Assembly: GCA_021399405.1 (NCBI GenBank)
Contig: JAAFKL010000355.1
Location: 1 to 41,028, forward strand
Reading direction: 5' to 3'
Length of the DNA stretch: 41,028 nt
DNA from: Candidatus Heimdallarchaeota archaeon
GTDB taxonomy: Archaea; Asgardarchaeota; Heimdallarchaeia; Heimdallarchaeales; Kariarchaeaceae
Of the stretch, positions 24,236 to 31,986 are shown in pieces. Made by a program: the position numbers and the translations under genes. The notes beneath the pieces were generated by a model. It did no database searches. It had not been told where the DNA came from and worked only from the letters and a program-made list of their open reading frames with translations. The first letter of the stretch is position 1; the number at the start of each line of letters is the position of its first letter.

Positions 24236-25156
24236 TTAAAGAGATTTAAGGAAATTTGTATAATCTGTCATAATCCTCTTTCCATGCTTCTTGAGAAGAA
24301 CTGGACTGGAATGAGAAAATTTATCATATTCTACGAAGGTATTATTTTGTAAATAATTCCCTAGCTCTTTGGCACCACCAATAGGTACAATTTCATCACT
24401 TTGGCTATGCAACAACATAGTCGGAACTGAAATTTCTTTTAGCTCGCCTATGTATTTTTTACTATCTTCCTCTGTAATGTCTTCTTTATAGAGTTTATAG
24501 AGTTTCACCATATTATAGATTAAGGTACCTGTGAGTAGAGGTTCAAGCTTCTTCCTGATCCACCAACTTTTAATTCCTTCAAAGAAACTCAAATTGTAAG
24601 ATTGCTTACCCTCAAAAATTGTCGGAAGGAATACAGAATCATATACAACTCGATAATTCTGTTTATCAACTAAATTATACCATATTCCTGTGATGGAATT
24701 TAAATATTCTAAACGTTTTGTAAATTCCTTTTTTGTAGTGCCATCTCCAGTATATGCCAAATTTGGACTTCCATAACTTGCAACACTCAATGTCCTTTCC
24801 TGATCTTTCATTGCTGCAAAAAATGAAATTAATGATCCTTTAGAATATCCAAAATGGTGGGCATTGTCAATACCCATTGCATCCATGAATTCCAAATGTT
24901 GATCCATAATTTTTAGAAAATCAAAATCTCCCTCTAACTGTGAAGATTCACCTATACCTACATAATCATATTGTACGAAACAGTACTCCTCTTTTAATTT
25001 TGATTTCAAGGCAGGTAGTAACACATAATCAAATTGCTCATAATTAAAAATTGATCCACTTACAAGCATAATTTTTGGTTTACTCATATTTCCAATCGTT
25101 CGGTATGAAATCTGAGAGCCATCAGCAATTTCAATTTTACCTGTCTTGGTTTCCAC
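24236..25156 (-). CDS. alpha/beta hydrolase
   Basis: 306 residues. A canonical alpha/beta hydrolase with V-S-G-S-I-F-N (oxyanion region, about 32-38), Y-D-Y-V-G-I-G-E-S (63-71), nucleophile elbow G-Y-S-K-G (Ser105), Asp254 in H-S-Q-S-D-E-I-V-P, and His282 in F-S-H-S-S-P: a complete catalytic triad. An inserted helical cap spans about 140-230. It hydrolyses an ester or C-C bond of unknown substrate in the cytosol. The position next to homogentisate-pathway genes is suggestive but proves nothing. No signal peptide. Confidence 0.88.
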   Translation of the reverse strand: METKTGKIEIADGSQISYRTIGNMSKPKIMLVSGSIFNYEQFDYVLLPALKSKLKEEYCFVQYDYVGIGESSQLEGDFDFLKIMDQHLEFMDAMGIDNAHHFGYSKGSLISFFAAMKDQERTLSVASYGSPNLAYTGDGTTKKEFTKRLEYLNSITGIWYNLVDKQNYRVVYDSVFLPTIFEGKQSYNLSFFEGIKSWWIRKKLEPLLTGTLIYNMVKLYKLYKEDITEEDSKKYIGELKEISVPTMLLHSQSDEIVPIGGAKELGNYLQNNTFVEYDKFSHSSPVLLKKHGKRIMTDYTNFLKSL

Positions 25157-25250
25157 AACCAGTTGATTTAATTTTCTTTAATCAACTTTTTTCTTTCATG
25201 GAATTTTTTTATTAAGATATTAGAATAATTTTGGACGGTATCTTCCGTTG

Positions 25251-25559
25251 TTAATTCAAAACATAAAATGCCAAAATTTCCTTATTATTACCGTGAAAGT
25301 AGTGTGGGGTAGTTTTAGGAACAAAATACGAATGGTTTTTTTTGATTTCAAAATCTTTCCCATCAATATTTATGTACCCATCACCAGCTATGATTAGATA
25401 TATTTCATCTGATTTGTGTGGTGATTGATTATCTTTCTCTCCAGGACCCAAGCGGAGAGAACCAGCTTCAAAGCTTTCTTTCTCTATAAATGATGACCAA
25501 TATTGATCTGAATGCCTCAACTCTTCAATTGACTTTTCAATATTATGTACTAATTCCAT
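25251..25559 (-). CDS. small single-domain cupin
   Basis: 102 residues, one cupin barrel. Motif 1 is degenerate but visible: P-H-K-S-D-E-I-Y-L-I-I-A-G-D-G (about 47-61), giving His48 and Glu52. Motif 2 is V-P-K-T-T-P-H-Y-F (about 81-89) with a conserved His. This makes a plausible mononuclear metal site. Small cupins act as dioxygenases, isomerases or ligand sensors, and the role cannot be assigned here. It sits between the alpha/beta hydrolase and the hotdog/homogentisate dioxygenase genes, on the leftward strand. Confidence 0.8.
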   Translation of the reverse strand: MELVHNIEKSIEELRHSDQYWSSFIEKESFEAGSLRLGPGEKDNQSPHKSDEIYLIIAGDGYINIDGKDFEIKKNHSYFVPKTTPHYFHGNNKEILAFYVLN

Positions 25560-25647
25560 CTAATCTGAAGCTTAAAATCAAATTACAAAAAAACAGAGGT
25601 AATGGAATAATTTAATGGCCTAGATATTTAGGTATACAGCTTCATTC

Positions 25648-25657
25648 ATAATAAATG
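25648..25657 (+). promoter_or_regulatory. TATA box for the hotdog thioesterase
   Basis: CATAATAAAT is centred 28 bases upstream of the ATG at 25680, the right spacing for a leaderless transcript. Confidence 0.45.
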
Positions 25658-25679
25658 GAAATCAAGACAAAATGATTAA

Positions 25680-26153
25680 ATGGATATTGTCGCAGTACAA
25701 GACCGATATGCACCGAAAGGGATCTGCTTTGGTTGTGGTTCTTCAAACTCAAAAGGATTACAAATTAAAAGTCAATGGGAAGGAGATGAGTTTATTATGA
25801 GATTTACACCATCAGAAGAGCATCAAGCATTTCCAGGAATAATAAATGGAGGCATTTTAGGTACATTATTGGACTGTCACTCTAATTGGTGTGCTGCTAC
25901 AGCTTTATATTATGAGAATCCGGATGAAGAGTTTCCTTCAACCGTGACTGCAGATTTTCATGTTAAATTAACTCGTCCTACTCCTTTTGGAGTAGAATTA
26001 GTAGTTAGAGCGAACATTGTGGAAATTATTGGAAAAAAAGTGATTGTGGAAGCAAAAGTATTTGCTAATGATAAAATAACAGCTACCTGTCAAGCTACGT
26101 TTATTGCAGTAAAAGAAGGACATATTGCACATAATGCTTGGAACAAACAATGA
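25680..26153 (+). CDS. hotdog-fold thioesterase (PaaI-like)
   Basis: 157 residues. It begins with a C-F-G-C-G-S-S-N knuckle (16-23), common in a PaaI/4HBT subgroup, then the hotdog helix H-Q-A-F-P-G-I-I-N-G-G-I-L-G-T-L-L-D (about 43-60), where Asn/Gly/Asp are the catalytic positions, and the strand T-A-D-F-H-V-K-L-T-R-P (98-108). It hydrolyses an acyl-CoA thioester. It sits 88 bases upstream of homogentisate dioxygenase on the same strand, so it could be co-expressed and act on aromatic or dicarboxylic acyl-CoA, but this is inference. Confidence 0.85.
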   Translation: MDIVAVQDRYAPKGICFGCGSSNSKGLQIKSQWEGDEFIMRFTPSEEHQAFPGIINGGILGTLLDCHSNWCAATALYYENPDEEFPSTVTADFHVKLTRPTPFGVELVVRANIVEIIGKKVIVEAKVFANDKITATCQATFIAVKEGHIAHNAWNKQ

Positions 26154-26190
26154 TAATCAATCAAAGATTAAATTAAAAATTTTAAAATAT

Positions 26191-26223
26191 TAACATTTAG
26201 TAGTCCTTACATTTTAGTAGACT
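26191..26223 (+). repeat. tandem direct repeat upstream of homogentisate dioxygenase
   Basis: TAACATTTAGTAG (26191-26203) is repeated as TTACATTTTAGTAG (26207-26220), with a 16-base offset from start to start. It lies 22-51 bases before the dioxygenase ATG, a good position for a regulator binding as two units near the promoter. A TATA-like AATTTTAAAATA lies just upstream at about 26178-26190. Confidence 0.4.
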
Positions 26224-26241
26224 ATTACGAAACGTGATTTT

Positions 26242-27399
26242 ATGGGTTATAAACCAAACTTGTTCCCCAAAAAAGAAGGGAACACTTCAAGAAGTGCTCA
26301 TCGAACATTACCCGAAGGAACTGTCGAGTTGGAGCACGGAAGAGCTGGGTTTGCCGGACCTGTGTCACACTTATATAAGACCCATGCCCCAACCAGATGG
26401 ACTAGAGTAGAAGGTCCACTTCAACATCATTCTTATGATTTTAACAAATTGGTTCCCGAAGATATGAACGATCCTGCTGGGATGGCAACAGAGATATTGT
26501 TCAATAACCAGTGTCGGATTTCAATTTCTCGTAGGAAGGAGGAAATGCCTTATTATTATAGGAATGCAGATGGTGACGAAGTTATATTTGTCCATAGAGG
26601 AGAAGGCATTTTCGAGTCAGACTATGGTAACTTGTCGTTCATGACTGGGGATTACATTGTCATCCCAAGAGGGACAGCATATCGACTGGTACCGTCTACA
26701 ACAGATAATTTTTTCCTCATTATTGAGTCAACTGATGGGCATTTTGATTTGCCTGATCGTGGGATGTTGGGGCCAACAGCTCAGTTTGATCCTGCATTGA
26801 TTGAAACTCCGAAATTGCCCTCTGAGGCAGTCCGTGCAGAAGAAGAATGGGAAATTCGGATAAAGAAGTATAATCTGATAACTAAGGTATTTTTTCCATT
26901 TAATCCTGTACAGGACACTCGAGGCTGGAAGGGAACCAATTTAGTATGGAAAATTTCGATCGATGATTTTCAACCTGTTGTGTCTCCGAGTTATCATCTA
27001 CCCCCGAGTGTTCACACCACTTTTGTAGCAAAAGGATTCGTAATCTGCAGTTTTGTGCCTCGACCCCTTGAAAGTCCAGATGTATTAAGAATTCCATTTT
27101 ATCATTCGAATATTGACTATGAAGAACTAATCTTCTATCATGATGGAGAATTTTTCAGCAGACACGGTATTGATGTGGGCAACATGACATATCACCCTCC
27201 AGGAATTTACCACGGTCCACAACCTCAGGCATTTGATAAGGTGCAGAACAACCCTGAAATTACTCATACCAATGAAAAAGCTGTTATGATTGATACGAGA
27301 CAACCGTTACATGTGACAGAAGCCGCAAAAGCTGTGGAGAACAAGGATTACATGAAATCATGGTCGGAAGATGGAGATAATATTACATCAATTGGTTAG
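26242..27399 (+). CDS. hmgA: homogentisate 1,2-dioxygenase
   Basis: 385 residues, slightly shorter than the human and pseudomonad enzymes but within the short-form range. The non-heme Fe(II) ligands are intact: His288, Glu294 (F-Y-H-S-N-I-D-Y-E) and His324 (Y-H-G-P), with the same 6- and 30-residue spacing as human His335/Glu341/His371. His318 matches the active-site His365. The bicupin core is recognisable (H-R-G-E-G-I-F-E-S-D-Y-G, 118-129). With O2 it opens homogentisate to 4-maleylacetoacetate in tyrosine/phenylalanine breakdown in the cytosol. Fumarylacetoacetase lies 4.6 kb downstream on the other strand, so the ring-cleavage route is represented. No 4-hydroxyphenylpyruvate dioxygenase is in the window. 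Confidence 0.95.
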   Translation: MGYKPNLFPKKEGNTSRSAHRTLPEGTVELEHGRAGFAGPVSHLYKTHAPTRWTRVEGPLQHHSYDFNKLVPEDMNDPAGMATEILFNNQCRISISRRKEEMPYYYRNADGDEVIFVHRGEGIFESDYGNLSFMTGDYIVIPRGTAYRLVPSTTDNFFLIIESTDGHFDLPDRGMLGPTAQFDPALIETPKLPSEAVRAEEEWEIRIKKYNLITKVFFPFNPVQDTRGWKGTNLVWKISIDDFQPVVSPSYHLPPSVHTTFVAKGFVICSFVPRPLESPDVLRIPFYHSNIDYEELIFYHDGEFFSRHGIDVGNMTYHPPGIYHGPQPQAFDKVQNNPEITHTNEKAVMIDTRQPLHVTEAAKAVENKDYMKSWSEDGDNITSIG

Positions 27400-27400
27400 T

Positions 27401-28036
27401 TCAGGTCCTTCCAGTTGGTTTGAGAATATGCAAGTACATTCCCCTTTTGATAACTCCTGATTTCTCGACCCAACCTCTGAGTCCTCTTAGATTATTAGCC
27501 GCTTTAGGGAATTTGTTTGCCAAATTTTCTCTTCTAGTTCCGGCTTCAACCCCTTTACCCGCAATAGTACAAGGATTAACTTCTCCATGAACGATAAGAA
27601 CTACTTGACTTGGATCCTGATTAATATATTTTTCAGAATTTGTAAAAGCAAGATAATATCCTCGAGGTGTAAAAGTAAAATCCTTAATTCCACTTATTAA
27701 TAAATTAATTCCAATATGTTCAGGTTGCAATTCATTTTCTCCAAGTTCTAGATTATTATTTATTGATCGAATTTCATCCTCTGATATAGCAGTCCATTGT
27801 GCATTATTGCGAATTTCAACTGAACCCTTTTCGTACATAAATCTTGTCCGACCATCAGTAATTCGTGTAACCCCATAATGACGATTTCCAACGATTCCTC
27901 CAAAATCCAATTCTAAACTTTCAACTTCTTCTGTATGTAAATAATCAGGACTATCTTCACGACGATGTGTTATTTCATAAATTGAATTGTAAACTTTGGC
28001 TACCATTCCAGTAATGATTTCGTTTTCAAATCGCAC
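27401..28036 (-). CDS. MOSC-domain protein
   Basis: 211 residues. The MOSC pattern is visible: G-G-I-V-G-N-R-H-Y-G-V-T-R (about 46-58), a middle I-N-N-N-L (93-97), the E-H-I-G-I-N-L-L-I-S-G-I strand (107-118), N-P-C-T with the conserved cysteine at about 154-157, and the end R-G-W-V-E-K-S-G-V-I-K-R-G-M. MOSC proteins are sulfur-carrier or sulfur-transfer modules linked to molybdenum cofactor and to hydroxylamine/oxime detoxification (YiiM, mARC). No Moco enzyme is adjacent. Its stop codon is 2 bases from the stop of homogentisate dioxygenase (convergent). Confidence 0.8.
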   Translation of the reverse strand: MRFENEIITGMVAKVYNSIYEITHRREDSPDYLHTEEVESLELDFGGIVGNRHYGVTRITDGRTRFMYEKGSVEIRNNAQWTAISEDEIRSINNNLELGENELQPEHIGINLLISGIKDFTFTPRGYYLAFTNSEKYINQDPSQVVLIVHGEVNPCTIAGKGVEAGTRRENLANKFPKAANNLRGLRGWVEKSGVIKRGMYLHILKPTGRT

Positions 28037-28132
28037 AAATAGGATTGAAAACCACTATTCAAATTAGTTTGGGTTAATCAAAAGATATGATTGTTCGATT
28101 ATCCACAAATTTTCAATTGAAGATTTATATCT

Positions 28133-29023
28133 ATGTGTGAAACATGTTTAGGTCGAACTAAAATTAAGTTAGGTACCACACTTCCAATTCTACAAAAAAT
28201 GCGTTTCTCAGCGTTCAAAACATTTCGTAGAGGAGTAAAAATTGATGATAATGGAATCGACCTTACACACACTTTTCCTGCAGTGTTGATTGATACCAAG
28301 TTATTAGAACAATATAGAGCATTTTTTGATTTTACTGAAGACCTTCCCTTTTCTTATCTCTATATTCTTGCGCAAAGGGCTCAAGTGGCTCTGATGCTTG
28401 ATAAACGGTTTACAATTTCAATACCTGGTATGATTCATATCAACAATAAACTTACACAACATGAGGTTGTTAATCCAGAACTCCCAATAGAGATCAAAAT
28501 ATCGATTACTGTTGAATCGAAACTAGAAGGATCTCTTTACCCAAATTCAGAGGTATTATATTATCAAGATGGTAATAAAGTTGCAACTTGTAATAGTGGT
28601 TATCTTGTTAAAAGAAAATCAAAATCAAAATCAAAAACTTCGAAAAAACCGAAGGATGTGATTCAAAAGTTATCTTCAGTTACTCATTCAGTGCCATGGG
28701 AATTAACAAAATCATTAGGAAAAAAATACAGTAATGTTTCTGGAGATAAGAATCCAATACATAGCTCGAAACTATTTGCCAAATTTCTAGGATTTAAACG
28801 TCCCATAATTCATGGGTGGTGCTCTGTAAGTCAAGTAATAAAGGACGCAAGTCAGTTTAATAATAATGTGAGAGAAGTCAAGGTCAATTTCAACAAGCCT
28901 ATATTCCTCCCGAGTACTGTTCAAATCGATTTTGATGAAACTGACGCAGAAATTAATAAATCCCAATTTATGGTAAAGACACCAGGTAATGACCTGATTC
29001 ATCTTTATGGGTATATAAAATAA
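28133..29023 (+). CDS. MaoC-like double-hotdog hydratase
   Basis: 296 residues. The C-terminal hotdog carries hydratase motif 2: Y-S-N-V-S-G-D-K-N-P-I-H at 199-210 (catalytic Asp205 and His210), followed by G-F-K-R-P-I-I-H-G-W (220-229). The N-terminal half (about 25-160) is a second, non-catalytic hotdog, and a Lys/Ser-rich linker joins them (160-175). This matches R-specific enoyl-CoA hydratases. It hydrates 2-enoyl-CoA or a related dehydrated acyl-CoA. A TATA-like TTTATAT sits only 5 bases before the first ATG, so Met23 at 28199 is an alternative start. Divergent from the MOSC gene. Confidence 0.85.
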   Translation: MCETCLGRTKIKLGTTLPILQKMRFSAFKTFRRGVKIDDNGIDLTHTFPAVLIDTKLLEQYRAFFDFTEDLPFSYLYILAQRAQVALMLDKRFTISIPGMIHINNKLTQHEVVNPELPIEIKISITVESKLEGSLYPNSEVLYYQDGNKVATCNSGYLVKRKSKSKSKTSKKPKDVIQKLSSVTHSVPWELTKSLGKKYSNVSGDKNPIHSSKLFAKFLGFKRPIIHGWCSVSQVIKDASQFNNNVREVKVNFNKPIFLPSTVQIDFDETDAEINKSQFMVKTPGNDLIHLYGYIK

Positions 29024-29145
29024 CAAAACACTAGATCGAGTATAATTTAATCTCTGGCTACTAAGATCTGTTTTTCTTTAGAATAGCTTATTAATCGCAT
29101 ATTCCTTGAGATTTTAGGGTATTATCCTAGGGTGAGCTGTAATAA

Positions 29146-29865
29146 ATGAATATTCAAACTTATTGTGATCGATGTAAAGACACAGTCTGGTTTGAGTTGG
29201 ATATTACAGACGTCCCTGATACTACTGCTGGACTTTTCAAAAGAGCCCTAATTCATGATGGTCATGTTCTAAATTGTGAAATCGATACAAATGGCAGTGT
29301 ACGAAGTGTGAAATCACAAACAATTCTTGAAAATCCAACTATTGCTCTATCAAATGGGGTCGCTAGAAAATTTCATGATCTCAATATCGACAAGGGGCTT
29401 CCTGTTCAACTTGATATCTATACTTCAAATCCTGACCTCAATAAATTTTTTATGCAGGTAATTAGTGAAATTATCCGATTGATCAGTGAACTAGATAGGA
29501 CAGATAGAGGTTATTACGATTTGTACATAACAAATAAACTCACCATTGTTAAAACTCATAGATATGACATAAATGTGGGCTTAAATGTGAGATTAAAGGA
29601 GGAGAACCTTCCCAGTCTTAAGGGTCTTATTCTGGATATGAGCGATGTTGAGAAGAATAAACTAGACTTGGAAATAATTATCAAAAATCAAGATTTTGTC
29701 GGAATCCTTACTCACAAAGATACCAAAGACCCTTATTTCCATGCAATTTCTTCACTCTGTCTAAGCTTCGGTATCCCATTTTACATAGACTCTTTATCTA
29801 CATCATCTCTCAAGGGTCTGTTCAATTTTATTTACGCTGTTCTACAATCTTCAAACGAATTTTAA
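29146..29865 (+). CDS. unknown protein with N-terminal CxxC module
   Basis: 239 residues, no signal peptide or membrane span. The first ~55 residues form a compact unit: Y-C-D-R-C-K (6-11), then G-L-F-K-R-A-L-I-H-D-G-H-V-L-N-C-E-I-D-T-N-G-S-V-R (29-53). The same pattern recurs at the N-terminus of the 31009-31974 protein. The rest alternates helix (about 90-112) and strands (120-185) with an alpha/beta look that could be a longin- or roadblock-like fold, but I cannot match it to a named family. Function unknown. It is followed by a small membrane protein gene on the opposite strand. Confidence 0.6.
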   Translation: MNIQTYCDRCKDTVWFELDITDVPDTTAGLFKRALIHDGHVLNCEIDTNGSVRSVKSQTILENPTIALSNGVARKFHDLNIDKGLPVQLDIYTSNPDLNKFFMQVISEIIRLISELDRTDRGYYDLYITNKLTIVKTHRYDINVGLNVRLKEENLPSLKGLILDMSDVEKNKLDLEIIIKNQDFVGILTHKDTKDPYFHAISSLCLSFGIPFYIDSLSTSSLKGLFNFIYAVLQSSNEF

Positions 29866-29888
29866 TTCTAATTACTTAGATTGTCATT

Positions 29889-30191
29889 CTAGCCTTCTTT
29901 CAACATTTCTTCGTAAATATCATCATCCGGTTTACCCTTCTTTTGTTCTTCGATATCCTGTTCAAATTTGTAGCTTTGATATGCGACACTGAATCTAATC
30001 ATGAAGTAGACAAATATCAAAAGAATCATACCAGTCCTAGCATCACTTTCAATTGAATTCCATCTTATCACAATTAAAACCAGAACAAGTAATCCTGCCA
30101 TAATCTGAATAATATTGTTCCAGATTGCTTTGAGGAACAGATTCTCAGGTTCAGGCATTTCAAAGGGTTCCATATTTCTGAATTTCTTCAA
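29889..30191 (-). CDS. small two-TM membrane protein
   Basis: 100 residues. Two hydrophobic segments, about 27-43 (I-I-Q-I-M-A-G-L-L-V-L-V-L-I-V-I) and 54-70 (T-G-M-I-L-L-I-F-V-Y-F-M-I-R-F), are separated by a short loop. A charged N-terminus and a Lys/Asp/Glu-rich tail (76-100) surround them. No family recognised. Probably a small integral membrane protein with cytosolic tails. Convergent with the CxxC-module gene upstream and divergent from the HAD gene downstream. Confidence 0.6.
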   Translation of the reverse strand: MKKFRNMEPFEMPEPENLFLKAIWNNIIQIMAGLLVLVLIVIRWNSIESDARTGMILLIFVYFMIRFSVAYQSYKFEQDIEEQKKGKPDDDIYEEMLKEG

Positions 30192-30262
30192 ACAAGTAAA
30201 TGTGTTATTATATTAAAATTCAAGTTTGATAAAATCAAGAAGGAAAATAGTATCTGATTATT

Positions 30263-30922
30263 TTGACAGATTTAAGTCATATCGAAGCAGTCATTTTTGA
30301 TTGTGATGGCGTTCTAGTCAATAGCGAAGCTTTGAGTTGTTATGCCCTTAATGTAGTTTTTGAGGAAAATTTTGGTATCGATATCGGAACAAATTATAGT
30401 CCAATAATCGGCACATCTCTTGATTTTGCATTGAATTATTATTTCAAAAAATATGATGTAAAGGATTATGATATTGAGGAGCTAAAGCTTCAGAAGGAAA
30501 AAGCTTATTTTTCTCTTGCAGAAAGTGAATTAGATACTTTCGATTTGTGTGAATCATTTATCCAACTTCTAAGATTTCGATCAATCAAGATTGCTGTTGC
30601 CTCATCAGGAAGTCATGAAAAAATAGAATTTTCACTAAACGAAGTAGATCTTCTCAAATATTTTGAAAATCGATATTCTTCTCAAGATGTGAAGAATGGT
30701 AAACCACATCCTGATTTATTTCTTCACACTGCTGAAAGTATTGGTGTATCTCCTGACAAATGTTTAGTTATAGAAGATTCGGTTAATGGGATTATTGCTG
30801 GAGTGAATGCTGGTATGAATGTAATTGGGTTTCCTGGATCTTTTCCAAATCAAGATCTCATGAAAGCAGGTGCAACTTATTTAGTCAAAGGATATTATGA
30901 GCTAATGAAATGGTTTCCTTAG
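30263..30922 (+). CDS. HAD-superfamily phosphatase, PGMB/GPH type
   Basis: 219 residues from a TTG start. Motif I I-F-D-C-D-G-V-L-V-N-S-E (11-22; Asp13/Asp15), motif II A-S-S-G-S (about 113-117), motif III with K-P-H-P-D-L-F (about 149-155) and motif IV V-I-E-D-S-V-N-G-I (172-180) form the classic class I HAD set. A four-helix C1 cap lies at 20-90. This subfamily holds beta-phosphoglucomutases, phosphoglycolate phosphatases and sugar-phosphate phosphatases. The V-N-S-E after the first motif is common to both, so the substrate is undecided. It stands between the two genes that share a CxxC module. Confidence 0.88.
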   Translation: MTDLSHIEAVIFDCDGVLVNSEALSCYALNVVFEENFGIDIGTNYSPIIGTSLDFALNYYFKKYDVKDYDIEELKLQKEKAYFSLAESELDTFDLCESFIQLLRFRSIKIAVASSGSHEKIEFSLNEVDLLKYFENRYSSQDVKNGKPHPDLFLHTAESIGVSPDKCLVIEDSVNGIIAGVNAGMNVIGFPGSFPNQDLMKAGATYLVKGYYELMKWFP

Positions 30923-31008
30923 ATTTAATAGAATTGTAATTTATTTATTAATTGAATTTCTAATATCTCAAATTAAAAACAAACTTATATTATGTAGAAA
31001 TCGATTAT

Positions 31009-31974
31009 TTGGTTAGATCAATATTGTCTGATTCTGAAAATATCAAAATGGTAGGATACATCTGTGGTGTCTGTAAAAAGCAGAGAAAATTGACTATAGA
31101 TGCAGATGTACATTTAAAACGAAGAGAGCTAACTATTAATGGATTGGCTTCATATATTGATATTCATACCGATCAAAATGGGTTAAGGCATGGTAGTAAA
31201 CTATTCATCGATCCGAATTTTCACGTTAGGACAAATTCAGCTATCAAAATGAAAACCACAGCTCCAGTAAAAACCAGTGGTCCAGCAATACCTTTACCAG
31301 GATTGAAAACCAAAAATCTCTCTACTAAATTTAATTGGGATTCATGGGATAAACTTGAATTAAACCTAAAAAATGAAAATATCATATTTCACCTTGATAT
31401 GGTTGAATCAGATACAACCACTACAACCTCAAACTTAGTTATATCAACATCATCTGAACTAGAATCTGTTACCTGTGAAGTTCATCCATCTGTGGATGAT
31501 ATTTTACCAGAATCATTAGAATATATGGATGGATGGCTTCGCACTTTTTGCAATGTTATTGAAATTGCATCTTCCCTTCATATTGACTTAGTCCCAGAGA
31601 TACTTCGCTATATTGACCATCACGTACATAGAAGAATCACTTACACTGATGAGATTATAATGGGAATACTAGTTGATAAAGCAGCGATTCTAATTCCTGA
31701 TAAGGATACGATGAAGATGGTTGCACGTTATGGTCCAGCATTGAAATTGATTGGATTAGATCCTACAATTCTTGGTAGAATTGCAGAAAAGTTATGTGAG
31801 CAAAATCAATTTTCAATGACTGATATCCAACAAATATTAAAATCTGAGATTGCAACAGGTACTGAACTTGAAGAGGAAGTTATTGTTTTAGCATTATTTT
31901 ATTTACTATCTCTAGATGCTTTTGATTACAAACGTTCCATATTATTAAGTGACAGTGAAGATAGTAGTTCGTAG
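31009..31974 (+). CDS. unknown protein, CxxC module plus helical C-terminal domain
   Basis: 321 residues from a TTG (next Met at 31048). The N-terminal ~75 residues mirror the 29146 protein: I-C-G-V-C-K (19-24), N-G-L (44-46), I-D-I-H-T-D (49-54), L-F-I-D-P-N and V-R (65-74). A Pro/Thr-rich linker follows. Residues about 155-300 are helical, with D-I-L-P-E-S-L-E-Y-M-D-G-W-L and L-V-P-E-I-L-R-Y-I-D-H-H-V-H-R-R, resembling helical-repeat or cyclin-like bundles, but no family is certain. The tail ends in acidic/Ser residues. Function unknown; probably a regulatory adaptor. Confidence 0.55.
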   Translation: MVRSILSDSENIKMVGYICGVCKKQRKLTIDADVHLKRRELTINGLASYIDIHTDQNGLRHGSKLFIDPNFHVRTNSAIKMKTTAPVKTSGPAIPLPGLKTKNLSTKFNWDSWDKLELNLKNENIIFHLDMVESDTTTTTSNLVISTSSELESVTCEVHPSVDDILPESLEYMDGWLRTFCNVIEIASSLHIDLVPEILRYIDHHVHRRITYTDEIIMGILVDKAAILIPDKDTMKMVARYGPALKLIGLDPTILGRIAEKLCEQNQFSMTDIQQILKSEIATGTELEEEVIVLALFYLLSLDAFDYKRSILLSDSEDSSS

Positions 31975-31986
31975 ATTTGTAAATTC

